Shown: piece after piece, positions 43,439 to 52,805 of the stretch
Numbering within the stretch: the first letter of the stretch is position 1
Layout: each line of letters starts with the position of its first letter
Assembly (NCBI RefSeq): GCF_011308835.1
Contig: NZ_JAAOHY010000003.1
Span: 124,001-188,000, forward strand
Length of the DNA stretch: 64,000 nucleotides
Direction of reading: 5' to 3'
DNA from: Paracoccus xiamenensis
Lineage (GTDB): Bacteria; Pseudomonadota; Alphaproteobacteria; Rhodobacterales; Rhodobacteraceae
Position numbers and translations under genes: made by a program
The notes under the pieces: model-generated
What the model was told of the DNA's origin: nothing
What the model saw: the letters and a program-made list of their open reading frames with translations, nothing else
Databases searched by the model: none

Positions 43439-44455
43439 ATGACGAAATTTGACCAGGCGGGTGCGGCAATTCCGATCGGACGGGCAACTCTGTTGGCGAT
43501 GACCATGCTGGGCGCGGCTGTGATGGCCTCGCTGGCGCTTGGCGCGCGTGAACTGGCCCTGTCCGAGGTCTGGGCGGCGCTGATGGGCGGCGGCAGCACC
43601 GAAACCGGCGCCATCGTGATGGAGATGCGGCTGTCGCGCAGCCTGACCGGGATCGCCGCCGGCGCCGCGCTGGCGGCCGCCGGGTTGGTGATGCAACAGA
43701 TCACCCGGAACCCGCTGGCCGATCCGGGGATTCTGGGCGTCAATGCCGGCGCGGCGCTGGCGGTGGTACTGGCGATCTGGCTGCTGGATCTGACCCATCC
43801 GCTGACGCTGTCGGCCATCGCGGTGCTGGGCGCCGGGTTTGCGGCGCTGTCGGTCTTTATTCTGGGACGCGGCACGAAAGCCGGGGACCGCGCGGGCATC
43901 CTGCGGCTGACGCTGGCGGGCGTTGCAATCTCGGCCCTGTGCATGGCCTTCGTGTCGGCCATCGTGCTGCTGGATCAGGACACCCGCAATCTTTACCGCT
44001 TCTGGACCATCGGGTCGCTGGCGGGCGACGACGCGGGCCGGCTGGTATGGCTGTGGCCGCCGGTCGCGGCGGGGCTGATGCTTGCCGCATTGCTGGCGCG
44101 GCGCATCGACGCGCTGGCGCTTGGCGCAGAGACCGCCCGCAGCTTCGGCGTCCGCCCCGAGGCGACGGCAGCCCTTGCCCTGCTGGCGGTCGCGTTGCTG
44201 GCGGGGGGCAGCGTCGCACTGGCCGGGCCGATCGGATTTGTCGGGCTGATCGTGCCGCATCTGGCGCGCAGGCTGGTCGGGCCGTCGATCCTGCCGGGGC
44301 TGCTGACCGCTTGCCCCATGGGGGCGGCGCTTTTGCTGGGTTGCGACAGTATCGGGCGCATCGTCGCCCGCCCGGCCGAGATCCAGACCGGCATCATTCT
44401 TGCGCTGATCGGCGGCCCCGCCTTTCTGGCCCTGATCGGACGGGTGGCGCGATGA
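43439..44455 (+). CDS. Ferric-siderophore ABC permease, FecCD family, 1
   Basis: Membrane protein of 338 aa with about 9-10 helices and the FecCD markers RLSRSLTGIAAGAALAAAGL, QQITRNPLADPGILGVNAGA and GPIGFVGLIVPH. It starts the uptake operon and overlaps the second permease by ATGA. Confidence 0.92.
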   Translation: MTKFDQAGAAIPIGRATLLAMTMLGAAVMASLALGARELALSEVWAALMGGGSTETGAIVMEMRLSRSLTGIAAGAALAAAGLVMQQITRNPLADPGILGVNAGAALAVVLAIWLLDLTHPLTLSAIAVLGAGFAALSVFILGRGTKAGDRAGILRLTLAGVAISALCMAFVSAIVLLDQDTRNLYRFWTIGSLAGDDAGRLVWLWPPVAAGLMLAALLARRIDALALGAETARSFGVRPEATAALALLAVALLAGGSVALAGPIGFVGLIVPHLARRLVGPSILPGLLTACPMGAALLLGCDSIGRIVARPAEIQTGIILALIGGPAFLALIGRVAR

Positions 44456-45420
44456 GGCGCGCGCCGGTCATCGCCGCCCTGCTGCTGGTGTTTCTGGCGG
44501 CGCTTTGCCTTGGCCGCAATCTGGTGACCATCCGTGACCTCTGGGAGGTGCTGCATCAGGGGCCAGAGGCGAAAGCGTGGTTTCTGGTCTGGGAGCTGCG
44601 CCTGCCCCGGCTGCTGACTGCCATCGGTGCGGGTGCTGCCTTCGGCATTGCAGGCGCGATCAGCCAGTCGCTGTTTCGCAACCCCCTTGCCGCGCCAGAG
44701 ATGATGGGGGTGACGGCGGGCGCCTCGCTGGGTGCCGTCGCTGTGCTGCTGGCGGGGGCGAACGGCTTCGCTGTCGCCTCTGGCGCGGTCGGTGGCGCAG
44801 TGGCGGCGCCCGTCCTGCTGCTGGCGCTGGCGGGGCGTCAGCCCGAGGTCAGCCGCCTGATCCTGACCGGCATCGGCATTTCGCTGACCGCCAGCGCGAT
44901 GACCGGGCTGCTGCTCAGCCGGGCCAGCGATACGGTTGCCGGCGATGCAATGCTGTGGCTGACCGGGTCGCTGAACGGGCGGCACTGGCAGCATGCGCGG
45001 CTGATATGGGCGGTCCTGCCGGTCCTGCTGCTGGTGGCGGCACTGATCGCGCGCCCGCTGGACAGGATGGAGATGGGCGACGATCTGGCGCAAAGCCTGG
45101 GTATCCCCGTCCACCTGACGCGGCCGGTTCTGGTGCTGCTGATTGCCGCGCTGATCGCGGCGGGCGTGGCGGTGGTCGGGCCGGTCGGGTTTGTTGGGCT
45201 GATGGCCGGGCCGATTGCGCGCAGGCTGGCGAATGGCGCGGGCCCTGATCTGATCGGCGCCGCGATGATCGGGGCGCTGATCATGCTGCTGGCCGATCTG
45301 ATGGTCACGCTGTCTGCACCCTATGCCCTGCTGCCGGCGGGGGTCTTTACCGGGTTGATGGGCGCGCCCTGGCTGATCTGGCTGCTATGGCGCGGCGATA
45401 TCGAAAGGAAAACGGCATGA
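44452..45420 (+). CDS. Ferric-siderophore ABC permease, FecCD family, 2
   Basis: Paralogous permease of 322 aa: RLPRLLTAIGAGAAFGIAGA, QSLFRNPLAAPEMMGVTAGA and GPVGFVGLMAGPIARRL. The start overlaps the previous stop and the end overlaps the ATPase gene (ATGA). Forms the heterodimeric channel. Confidence 0.92.
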   Translation: MRRAPVIAALLLVFLAALCLGRNLVTIRDLWEVLHQGPEAKAWFLVWELRLPRLLTAIGAGAAFGIAGAISQSLFRNPLAAPEMMGVTAGASLGAVAVLLAGANGFAVASGAVGGAVAAPVLLLALAGRQPEVSRLILTGIGISLTASAMTGLLLSRASDTVAGDAMLWLTGSLNGRHWQHARLIWAVLPVLLLVAALIARPLDRMEMGDDLAQSLGIPVHLTRPVLVLLIAALIAAGVAVVGPVGFVGLMAGPIARRLANGAGPDLIGAAMIGALIMLLADLMVTLSAPYALLPAGVFTGLMGAPWLIWLLWRGDIERKTA

Positions 45421-46187
45421 GCCTTGCGGCCAGAAACCTGACACTCGGCTATGGCGGGCAACCGATCCTGCGCGATCTGGACCTGAACCTGCCGCAAGGA
45501 CAGGTCACCGCCATCATCGGCCGAAATGGCTGCGGAAAATCGACCCTGCTGCGGGGCCTGGGTGGTCTGACCCGCGCCCAAGCCGGGCAGGTTCTGCTGG
45601 ATGGCGACGATATTGCGACCCTGCGTCCCAAAGCCATCGCCCAGCGGATGACGCTGCTGCCCCAATCCCCCATCGCGCCCGAAGGCATTCGCGTGGCCGA
45701 ACTGGTCGCCCGGGGCCGGACGCCATGGCTGCGCCCCTTTCGGCCGCCTGGACCAGAGGACCGCGCCGCCGTCACCCGCGCGATGGAGGCCGCCGCTGTC
45801 ACCGATCTGCGCGATGCCCGCGTCAGCGATCTGTCCGGCGGGCAGCGTCAGCGCGTCTGGATCGCCATGGCGCTGGCGCAGGAAACCGGCTGGCTGCTGC
45901 TGGATGAGCCGACGACATTTCTTGACCTGCGCCACCAGCTCGATCTGCTGAAGCTGCTGCGGGCACTGAACCGACAGGACGGGCGCAGCGTCGTCATGGT
46001 TCTACATGACATCTCGCTTGCGGCGCGCTTTGCCGATCATGTGGTGGCGATGCGCGACGGTCTTGTGTTGGCGCAGGGCACGCCGCAATCGGTCATCGCG
46101 GACGAGATCTTGAGGCAGGTCTTCGGGCTGGAAACCAAGGTGATCGCCGACCCGCTGCACGGCGCGCCGCTGGTCCTGCCGCTTTGA
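45417..46187 (+). CDS. Ferric-siderophore ABC ATPase (FecE/FepC-like)
   Basis: ATPase of 256 aa with GRNGCGKST, LSGGQRQRVWIAMALAQ, LLLDEPTTFLDLRHQLDLL and VLHDISLAARFADHV, the typical FepC-type pattern. Translationally coupled to the permeases. Confidence 0.93.
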   Translation: MSLAARNLTLGYGGQPILRDLDLNLPQGQVTAIIGRNGCGKSTLLRGLGGLTRAQAGQVLLDGDDIATLRPKAIAQRMTLLPQSPIAPEGIRVAELVARGRTPWLRPFRPPGPEDRAAVTRAMEAAAVTDLRDARVSDLSGGQRQRVWIAMALAQETGWLLLDEPTTFLDLRHQLDLLKLLRALNRQDGRSVVMVLHDISLAARFADHVVAMRDGLVLAQGTPQSVIADEILRQVFGLETKVIADPLHGAPLVLPL

Positions 46188-46197
46188 GGGAGAAACG

Positions 46198-47199
46198 ATG
46201 ACACAGAACGACCTCACCCGCCGCCTGTTCCTGACACTTGCCAGCGCCGGCCTGACCCTGCCCGGCACCCTGCGCGCCGAAACCGGATGGCCGCGCCAGA
46301 TCCGCCACGCGCTTGGCACCACAAAGCTGGACGAACCGCCCAAGCGCGTCGTGTCGGTCGGGTATCACGAGCAGGATTTTCTGTATGCGCTCGGCATCGC
46401 GCCTGTGGGCGTGCGTGAATGGTTCGGCGGCCACGACTTCGCGACATGGTTCTGGGCCGAGGAGACCCGCAAAACCCTGAACGCCACGCCCGAGGTCCAG
46501 AACGGATTCGAGGTGGATATCGAATGGGTCTATGCCCAGCAGCCCGATCTGATCGTCGCATCCTTCTTTAACCTGTCGCCGTCGGATTATCAGTTGCTGT
46601 CCGGCATCGCCCCGGTCATCGGCCCGCCCGAAGGCTTCCCCGTCTGGAGCGCGCCCTGGCAAGCCGAATTGCGCCTGATCGCCGAGGCCACCGGAACCGA
46701 GGCCAAGGCTCGCACGGTCATCGCCGGGATCGAACAGCAGATCAGCCAGCTGGCCGCCGCCAACCCCGAATTCGCCGGAAAGACGGCAACGATCGGCTTT
46801 TTCACCGATGGCCAATTCGTCGGATATCGCAGCGATGCCGGGGCCAATCTGCTGCTGAAACAGCTGGGGATGCACACCCCGCCAGAGTTCGACCGGCTGG
46901 TGCAGCCGAACGGGCAATTCTCGGTCAGCCCGGAGCGGATCGACCTGTTCGATATCGACGCCGTGCTGTGGCTGGTGGACCCGGAAACTGCGGCGCGCAT
47001 TCAGGACATGCCGGTCTATCGACAGACGCGGCTGGCGCGCGAAAACCGCGCGATCTGGGCCGACCCGGAACTGACCGGCGCGCTTAGCTTCATGTCGCCC
47101 TTGTCGCTGCGCTATGCACTGGACCGGCTGGTTCCGCTGCTGCAAGACGCATTCGCCCGTCCCGCCCGGCCGGGTCCGACCGCGCCCGACGCCGGCTAG
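46198..47199 (+). CDS. Iron-siderophore substrate-binding protein (FecB-like), Tat-exported
   Basis: Class III periplasmic binding protein of 333 aa. The N-terminus TRRLFLTLASAGLTLPGTLRA has twin arginines before the hydrophobic stretch, so Tat export is likely. Mature motifs KRVVSVGYHEQDFLYALG and QQPDLIVASFF are standard for the FecB/FhuD group. Its TAG stop shares bases with the stop of the convergent thi permease (CTAG). Confidence 0.88.
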   Translation: MTQNDLTRRLFLTLASAGLTLPGTLRAETGWPRQIRHALGTTKLDEPPKRVVSVGYHEQDFLYALGIAPVGVREWFGGHDFATWFWAEETRKTLNATPEVQNGFEVDIEWVYAQQPDLIVASFFNLSPSDYQLLSGIAPVIGPPEGFPVWSAPWQAELRLIAEATGTEAKARTVIAGIEQQISQLAAANPEFAGKTATIGFFTDGQFVGYRSDAGANLLLKQLGMHTPPEFDRLVQPNGQFSVSPERIDLFDIDAVLWLVDPETAARIQDMPVYRQTRLARENRAIWADPELTGALSFMSPLSLRYALDRLVPLLQDAFARPARPGPTAPDAG

Positions 47200-47927
47200 C
47201 TGAAACGCCAAAAGGCGCGCCGCACGCCCCAGGCGACGGCGCCGTGAAACCCCAGCGCGATCAGCGTGACCAGCGTCAGCGCCGCAAATGTCAGGTCGAT
47301 GCGCATGCGGCCATTGGCGTGGATCATCACCGCGCCCAAGCCCTCGGACCCGCCGACCCATTCGCCGATCACAGCCCCAATCGGGGCATAGACCGCCGCC
47401 AGCTTCAGCCCGCTGCCCAGCATCGGCAGCGCCATGGGAATGCGGATGTGCCACATCTCGCGCCCGGCGCTGGCGCCCATGGTCCGCGCCAGATCCAGAC
47501 AGGCCGGCGGGCTGCGCTGCAACCCGTCCAGAAAGGCCGAGGCGACGGGGAAAAAGCAGATCAGCGCCGTCACCGCGACCTTGGGCGCCATGCCATAGCC
47601 CAGCCACAGGGTCAGGATCGGCGCCAGCGCAAAAATCGGGATCACCTGCGAGATCAGCAGCACCGGCCGCAGCGCCGCAGCAAGGCGCGGCCAATAGGCC
47701 ATCGCCACGGCCAGCCCCGCACCAAGGCCCGCGCCAAGCGCAAAGCCGGCGAGAATTTCGGCCAGCGTGGTCAGCGCCGCACTTGCCAGCACATCGCGAT
47801 GGCTGAACAGCGCGCCGACGACCGCCACAGGCCCCGGCAGCAGAAAGGGTGGCAGGATCAGCCCCTGCCACAGCGCCAGCAGGCCGATGGCGACCGGGAT
47901 CGCGGCGGGGATCTGGCGCGCCTTCAT
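47196..47927 (-). CDS. thiX: HMP/thiamin-precursor ABC permease
   Basis: Permease of 243 aa with six hydrophobic segments and the loop CLDLARTMGASAGREMWHIRIP. Last gene of the thi operon, partner of the ATPase and binding protein; together they would import hydroxymethylpyrimidine or formylaminopyrimidine. Its GC-rich GTG/ATG start region overlaps the ATPase stop. Confidence 0.87.
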   Translation of the reverse strand: MKARQIPAAIPVAIGLLALWQGLILPPFLLPGPVAVVGALFSHRDVLASAALTTLAEILAGFALGAGLGAGLAVAMAYWPRLAAALRPVLLISQVIPIFALAPILTLWLGYGMAPKVAVTALICFFPVASAFLDGLQRSPPACLDLARTMGASAGREMWHIRIPMALPMLGSGLKLAAVYAPIGAVIGEWVGGSEGLGAVMIHANGRMRIDLTFAALTLVTLIALGFHGAVAWGVRRAFWRFS

Positions 47928-48646
47928 GCCGGCTCTCGGGCCAGCAGCCGGGCGATTAACGCCGCCTGGCAGGCCATCACCTGGGGATCGGTGGCCGGGC
48001 GCGGCGCGGGCATGTCCGGGGTTTCGGCCGGGAAAAGCCCCGCCGGTGTCAGCAGGGCGATGTGGTCGGCCAGCCGCGCGGCCTCGGCGGGGTCATGCGT
48101 GACCATCAGCACCGTGCGCCCGCCCAGCAGTTCCGCCGCGAGATCCTGCATCGCCAGCCGCATCCGCATGTCGAGCGCCGAAAAAGGCTCGTCCAACAGG
48201 ACCAGCGGACGATCCTCCATTAGGGTGCGTGCCAGTGCCACGCGCTGCCGCTGGCCGCCGGACAGTTGAGCGGGGCGCTTGGCGGCGTGGTCCTGCAACC
48301 CGGTCCGGGTCAGGATGTCGTCAAGGCGGTCCGCATCGGCGCGCGTGCCCCGCAGCCGCGACCCGAGCGCCGCGTTCTGCCGCACGGTCAGCCAGGGCAG
48401 CAGCCCCGGATCCTGCGCCATCAGAGCAGCTGGCAGGGGGGTGTCGATCCGGCCGTCGAAACAGCCGTCGATGGGCAGCCCGGCGATCAGCCGCAGCAGC
48501 GTCGATTTGCCGACACCGGAATCGCCCAGAAGCGCGGTCCATCTGCCCGGTGCCAGATCCAGCCGGATCGGCGGAAACAGCGCCTGCCCCCCGATCCGCA
48601 CCTGCCCGGACAAGCTGACGATGCCAACTGCGGCTGGCCCGTTCAT
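47924..48646 (-). CDS. thiZ: HMP/thiamin-precursor ABC ATPase
   Basis: ATPase of 240 aa with LLGDSGVGKSTLLR, LSGGQRQRVALARTL, LVLLDEPFSALD and THDPAEA. It starts at ATG 48646, overlapping the tenA stop; the longer frame is inside tenA. The N-terminus before Walker A is short, as in ThiZ-type proteins. Confidence 0.88.
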   Translation of the reverse strand: MNGPAAVGIVSLSGQVRIGGQALFPPIRLDLAPGRWTALLGDSGVGKSTLLRLIAGLPIDGCFDGRIDTPLPAALMAQDPGLLPWLTVRQNAALGSRLRGTRADADRLDDILTRTGLQDHAAKRPAQLSGGQRQRVALARTLMEDRPLVLLDEPFSALDMRMRLAMQDLAAELLGGRTVLMVTHDPAEAARLADHIALLTPAGLFPAETPDMPAPRPATDPQVMACQAALIARLLAREPA

Positions 48647-49320
48647 GGCTGGCCGAGTTCCCAGAATGCCGCCTCCAGCCGGGTTGCGGTGGCGAAGCGG
48701 CCGGCAAGCTGGTTCCAGCGCGGCAGGGTTTCGGGCGCCGGACCCAGCCGGTCGGCCACCGCGCGGTCGATCAGCGCGCCAGTATCGCGGCACAGCTGCT
48801 GGTATTCGTCGCCGCCATAGGTCTCGATCCAGTCGCGATAGGGGGTGTCGGCGGCCTGCCCGAGCAGCCGCGCCCCGATTTCGCCATAGCCCAGCACGCA
48901 GGGCGCCAGCGCCGCGAGCAGGTCGAGGAAATCGCCTGAATAGCCGGCCTCGAGCACGAAGCGGGTATAGGCGAGGTTTTGGGGCGCTTCCTCGGTCGCG
49001 GCAAGCGCGGCGCGGGATATGCCCGCCGCCTCGCAGATGCTGACATGCAGCGCCATTTCGTGATGCAGCAGCGCGTGGACGGTGGCACTGGCGGCCTGCA
49101 TTTCCGCCAAGGTGTCGGCCTTGACCACGGCCAGAGACCAGGCGCGAGAAAAATGCATCAGGAAAACATAATCCTGACGCAGATAGTTCAAAAACCCGGC
49201 GCGCGGCAGGCTGCCGTCACCCAGCCCTTCGACGAAGGGGTGCCGGGTATAGGCCTGCCACGGCGCCGCGCAGGCTTCGCGCCATGACGCGAAGCTGCGG
49301 CCATAGTCGGGTGCGTTCAT
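48643..49320 (-). CDS. tenA: Thiaminase II (TenA), aminopyrimidine aminohydrolase
   Basis: Salvage enzyme of 225 aa that converts aminomethylpyrimidine from degraded thiamin to HMP. It has the helical TenA fold, with NYLRQDYVFL, the LAPCVLGYGEIG segment holding the catalytic Cys, and a C-terminal ATRLEAAFWELG helix with the conserved Glu. It sits inside the transporter genes, which supports a salvage role. Confidence 0.92.
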   Translation of the reverse strand: MNAPDYGRSFASWREACAAPWQAYTRHPFVEGLGDGSLPRAGFLNYLRQDYVFLMHFSRAWSLAVVKADTLAEMQAASATVHALLHHEMALHVSICEAAGISRAALAATEEAPQNLAYTRFVLEAGYSGDFLDLLAALAPCVLGYGEIGARLLGQAADTPYRDWIETYGGDEYQQLCRDTGALIDRAVADRLGPAPETLPRWNQLAGRFATATRLEAAFWELGQP

Positions 49321-50267
49321 TCCGCAGCCCCCGGATCCAGTGCCAGCGCCGAAACCGGCAGCTGGCTGTCGATCAGACCGGCCTCATGCAGGAACGCCTC
49401 GAACCGGGCATAGCGGCCGTGATCCAGCGCCGCCGGGCTGTGGGCAAAGCGCGGCAGCGTATCGCCCCAGGCCTGGGTGTTCAGCTCGTCCGAGAGATCG
49501 GGCGCCGTCGCCGCGAAGACCGCCTGCGCGTCCTTCGGGTGGTTCAGCATGTATTCGTTGCCGCGCTCGATCGCGGCGAGGAAGCGGCTGACGCGGTCGC
49601 GGTCGAGGGTTTCGGAATTGGCGATAAAGATCAGCTCATCATAGCTGGGGAGGCCTTCTTCCTCGGGGTAGAAGCAACGGCCTTCGCCGCCGGCCAGCCG
49701 CATCTGCGTCAACTCGAAGTTACGAAAGGCGCCGATGACCGCGTCGACCTGTCCGGTCAGCAATGCGGGGACCAGCGACCAGTTCACGTTCACCATTTCA
49801 ATGTCTGTCAGCCCAAGATCGGCGGGCCGCAACATGGCGGCCATCACCGCCTCCTCGACACCGGCGACGGAATAGCCGACTTTGCGACCTTTCAGGTCCG
49901 CCACGGTCTGCACGGGGCCATCGGCCTTGACCAGCAGGCAGTTCAGCGGCGTCGCCACCAGCGTGCCGACACGGACCACTGGCAGGCCTTCATGGACCTG
50001 CAGATGCAGCTGCGGCTGATAGCTGACGGCCAGATCGGCCTTGCCGGCGGCGACCAGTTTGGGCGGCTCGGCCGGATCGGCGGGGGCGACGATTTCGACT
50101 TCCAACCCCTGATCGGCGAAGAAGCCCTTTTCCTGCGCCAGCACAATCGGGGCGTGATCGGGATTCACATACCAGTCGAGGATCAGCGTCAGCTTGTCCT
50201 GCGCCATGGCGGGCAGCGCGAAATTCAGACCGGCGGCCAGTACGGTCGCAAAGCGGGTGAGGGTCAT
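49317..50267 (-). CDS. thiY: HMP/FAMP-binding protein (THI5/NMT1-like)
   Basis: Periplasmic binding protein of 316 aa with signal peptide LAAGLNFALPAMAQ. The mature N-terminus KLTLILDWYVNPDHAPIVLA is the ThiY/THI5 pattern. Imports a pyrimidine precursor together with ThiX and ThiZ; the operon lacks thiC, so this supply may matter. Confidence 0.9.
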   Translation of the reverse strand: MTLTRFATVLAAGLNFALPAMAQDKLTLILDWYVNPDHAPIVLAQEKGFFADQGLEVEIVAPADPAEPPKLVAAGKADLAVSYQPQLHLQVHEGLPVVRVGTLVATPLNCLLVKADGPVQTVADLKGRKVGYSVAGVEEAVMAAMLRPADLGLTDIEMVNVNWSLVPALLTGQVDAVIGAFRNFELTQMRLAGGEGRCFYPEEEGLPSYDELIFIANSETLDRDRVSRFLAAIERGNEYMLNHPKDAQAVFAATAPDLSDELNTQAWGDTLPRFAHSPAALDHGRYARFEAFLHEAGLIDSQLPVSALALDPGAAE

Positions 50268-51253
50268 CAGGTGTCTCCTTCAACGATATCGGGTGTGTCG
50301 GCCAGCAGGGCGATCTCGCCCGGCCAGACGGTGCGCAGGCGGTCGGCGGCGCGCCAGGCGCGCAGGCCGGAACGGCAGGCCAGAACGGCGCGCTGACCCG
50401 GCGCGGGCAGCGGACCGCCGGGGCCGAAATCGGCGACTGTCAGGCGGTGGGCATGGGCGGCGGCGGGGCGCGGGGCCTCTGTCTCGTCGCGCAGATCGGC
50501 CACGAAATCGTAGGGGGCGATATCGGAACTGGCGATAAAGCGATAGGCCGCCTGCGGTTCCGCAGTGCCGTCGAAACGAAAGCTGGCGCTGCGATAGTCG
50601 CGCAAGTCATGGCGCATGAGTTGCCCCAGCGGCGAGGGCGTCAGCCCCAGCACCTGCGCCAGCGCCATCTGCGCCTGAAGCGCCCCCAGCATGCCCACAA
50701 CCGGCCCCAGCACCCCGGCGCTGGCGCAGGTGGCAAGGTTGTCGGGCAGATCGGGAAACACCGCGCGCAGCGACGGCGCGCCGCCGCAGAAGCCGCCGAC
50801 ATAGCCCGACATTCCCAGCGCCGAGGCCGAAATCAGCGGCTTGCCCATCGCAAAACACAGATCCGAGAGCATATAGCTGACGGCGAAACTGTCGGCGCAA
50901 TCCAGCACCAGATCGGTCCCCGCCACCAGCGCCGGGGCATTCGCAGGCGTGACCCAGGCCACATGCGGCGTGACATGCACCTGCGGGTTCAGGGACTGCA
51001 GGAAGGCGGCGGCTGCAACGGCCTTGGGCCGGCCCAGTGCGGCGCCATAAATCGGCTGGCGGTGGAGGTTGGTCTCCTCGACGCGGTCGGGATCGACAAG
51101 CGTGATCCGCCCTATTCCGGCCCCGGCAAGATACTGGATCGCCGGCACGCCAAGCCCACCCGCGCCGATGACCAGCACATGCGCAGCCATGATCCGGGCC
51201 TGCCCTTCATTGCCCACCTCGGGCAGGATCTGCTGGCGGGCATAGCGGCTCAT
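50267..51253 (-). CDS. thiF: ThiF/MoeB-type adenylyltransferase with C-terminal rhodanese-like domain
   Basis: Adenylates ThiS for sulfur loading. Residues 1-230 are the E1-like domain: VIGAGGLGVPAIQYLAGAG, DPDRVEETNLHRQ and TCASAGVLGPVVG, which keeps the Cys that links to ThiS in E. coli ThiF. The usual CxxC zinc motifs are absent: the position normally reading PCYRCLFP reads APSLRAVFP. The last 85 residues resemble rhodanese, with ACRSGLRAWRAADRL, and could supply sulfur. Coupled to thiY and thiE. Confidence 0.88.
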   Translation of the reverse strand: MSRYARQQILPEVGNEGQARIMAAHVLVIGAGGLGVPAIQYLAGAGIGRITLVDPDRVEETNLHRQPIYGAALGRPKAVAAAAFLQSLNPQVHVTPHVAWVTPANAPALVAGTDLVLDCADSFAVSYMLSDLCFAMGKPLISASALGMSGYVGGFCGGAPSLRAVFPDLPDNLATCASAGVLGPVVGMLGALQAQMALAQVLGLTPSPLGQLMRHDLRDYRSASFRFDGTAEPQAAYRFIASSDIAPYDFVADLRDETEAPRPAAAHAHRLTVADFGPGGPLPAPGQRAVLACRSGLRAWRAADRLRTVWPGEIALLADTPDIVEGDT

Positions 51254-51846
51254 CCCGCCACCCGCAGCCAGTCGCGGACCCGCGCCTCGGGGTCAGGGTT
51301 CAGGGTGATATCGGTCACGGCAGCGGCGATATCGGCCCCCGCAGCAAAGGCCAGCTGCGCGCGTTCGGGCGTCATCCCGCCAATGGCAACCAGCGGCACA
51401 TCACCAATCCGGGCCTTCCATTCCGTCAGCTTTTCAACGCCTTGCTGGTGCCATTTCATCTTCTTCAGGATCGTCGGCCATACCGGACCCAGCGCGATGT
51501 AATCAGGCCGCAGCGCCAGCGCGCGGTCCAGTTCGGCCTCGTCATGTGTCGAGATGCCCAGCCGCAGCCCGCCGTCGCGGATCGCCGCCAGATCGGCAAG
51601 GTCCAGATCCTCCTGCCCCAGATGGACCCAGTCGCAGCCCTCCTCCAGCGCGATCTGCCAATGGTCGTTGACCACCAGAACCGCACCCGCCGTCCGGCAC
51701 AGATCGTGGGACCGGCGGATCTGGTCGCGGAGGTCCGGCAAGGGGCGATCCTTCAGGCGCAGCTGCACCAATCGCACGCCGAGCGGCAGCATCCGGGCCA
51801 GCCAGTCTGCATCGTCAAAGATCGGGTAGAAACGCGGCAGGTTCAT
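51250..51846 (-). CDS. thiE: Thiamine phosphate synthase
   Basis: Joins HMP-PP and thiazole phosphate. The 198-aa barrel has [49 protein letters not shown] and IALGPVWPT, then [11 protein letters not shown]. Overlaps thiF and thiG by ATGA-type junctions. Confidence 0.92.
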   Translation of the reverse strand: MNLPRFYPIFDDADWLARMLPLGVRLVQLRLKDRPLPDLRDQIRRSHDLCRTAGAVLVVNDHWQIALEEGCDWVHLGQEDLDLADLAAIRDGGLRLGISTHDEAELDRALALRPDYIALGPVWPTILKKMKWHQQGVEKLTEWKARIGDVPLVAIGGMTPERAQLAFAAGADIAAAVTDITLNPDPEARVRDWLRVAG

Positions 51847-52607
51847 TCGAGAAAGGCCTTTCCGATGACGGGGGTCGAGGGGGCGGCCATGTCGCGGGCA
51901 TCCATCGGGTCGGCGGTGAAGGCGGCGCGCCCAGCCTCGACCGCCAGCGCCATGGCGCGGGCCATGGCGGCAGGATCGCCCGCGCGGGCCACGGCGCTGT
52001 TCAAAAGCACGGCGTCAAAGCCCATCTCCATCGCCTGCGCCGCGTGCGAGGGCAGCCCGATCCCCGCGTCGACGACCAGCGGCACATCGGGGAAATGCGC
52101 CCGCAGGCTGCGCAGACCATACGCATTGTTGATCCCCCGGCCCGAGCCGATGGGCGCGCCCCAGGGCATCAGCACCTGGCAACCGGCATCCAGCAGCCGG
52201 GCGCAGACGGTCAAGTCTTCGGTGCAATAGGGGAAGACCTCGAAACCGTCGGCCGACAGAATCGTGGCGGCTTCGATCAGGGCCACGACGTCGGGCTGCA
52301 AGGTGTCGGCATGGCCGATCACCTCCAGCTTGATCCAGCTTGTGCCGAACAGTTCACGCGCCATTTGGGCGGTGGTGACGGCTTCCTTGACGGTGTGGCA
52401 GCCGGCGGTATTGGGCAGGATGCGGGCGCCCAGACCGGAAACGAGATCCCAGAACCCCTGCCCGCCCCCCGCCTCGCGGCGCAGGCTGACGGTGGCGATG
52501 CCGGGACGGGCGGCGCGGAAGGCATCCGCCAAAATCGACGGCGAGGGATACTGCGCCGTCCCCAGCATCAGCGCGCTATCAATTTCGGTGCCATAGAAGA
52601 CCGGCAT
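51843..52607 (-). CDS. thiG: Thiazole synthase
   Basis: Forms thiazole phosphate from DXP, dehydroglycine and ThiS-thiocarboxylate. The 254-aa product has [17 protein letters not shown] start ([12 protein letters not shown]), [22 protein letters not shown] with the Schiff-base Lys, and [12 protein letters not shown]. Separated by 3 bp from thiS. Confidence 0.94.
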   Translation of the reverse strand: MPVFYGTEIDSALMLGTAQYPSPSILADAFRAARPGIATVSLRREAGGGQGFWDLVSGLGARILPNTAGCHTVKEAVTTAQMARELFGTSWIKLEVIGHADTLQPDVVALIEAATILSADGFEVFPYCTEDLTVCARLLDAGCQVLMPWGAPIGSGRGINNAYGLRSLRAHFPDVPLVVDAGIGLPSHAAQAMEMGFDAVLLNSAVARAGDPAAMARAMALAVEAGRAAFTADPMDARDMAAPSTPVIGKAFLE

Positions 52608-52610
52608 CGC

Positions 52611-52805
52611 CTAGCCCCCCTGCATGGGGGCAAGGACCTCGATCCGGTCGCCCTCGGTGATCGGGGTGTCGGGGCGCATGGGCGCGGGCACGAAGTCGCC
52701 GTTGCGGGCGGTCGCGACCTTTGGGCCGAAGCCCTGTTCGACCAGCAGCGCGGCCATGGTCGCCGCTGCGGTCTGGCAGGGCGCACCGTTGAGGGTGATG
52801 TTCAT
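52611..52805 (-). CDS. thiS: Sulfur carrier protein ThiS
   Basis: Ubiquitin-like protein of 64 aa ending in the required Gly-Gly (LAPMQGG), the site of adenylation and thiocarboxylation. Starts [12 protein letters not shown] and overlaps the thiO stop by 4 bp. Confidence 0.93.
   Translation of the reverse strand: MNITLNGAPCQTAAATMAALLVEQGFGPKVATARNGDFVPAPMRPDTPITEGDRIEVLAPMQGG

Noticed and set aside
43250..44260. N-terminal extension of the TonB receptor frame to 1060 residues
   Set aside because: The extra part is antisense to the FecCD permease and has no receptor-like sequence; the signal peptide begins at 43249.
46093..47871. Long minus-strand frame across the FecB-like gene and the thi permease
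   Set aside because: It is out of frame with the permease and antisense to the binding protein; low-complexity Arg/Gly-rich translation.
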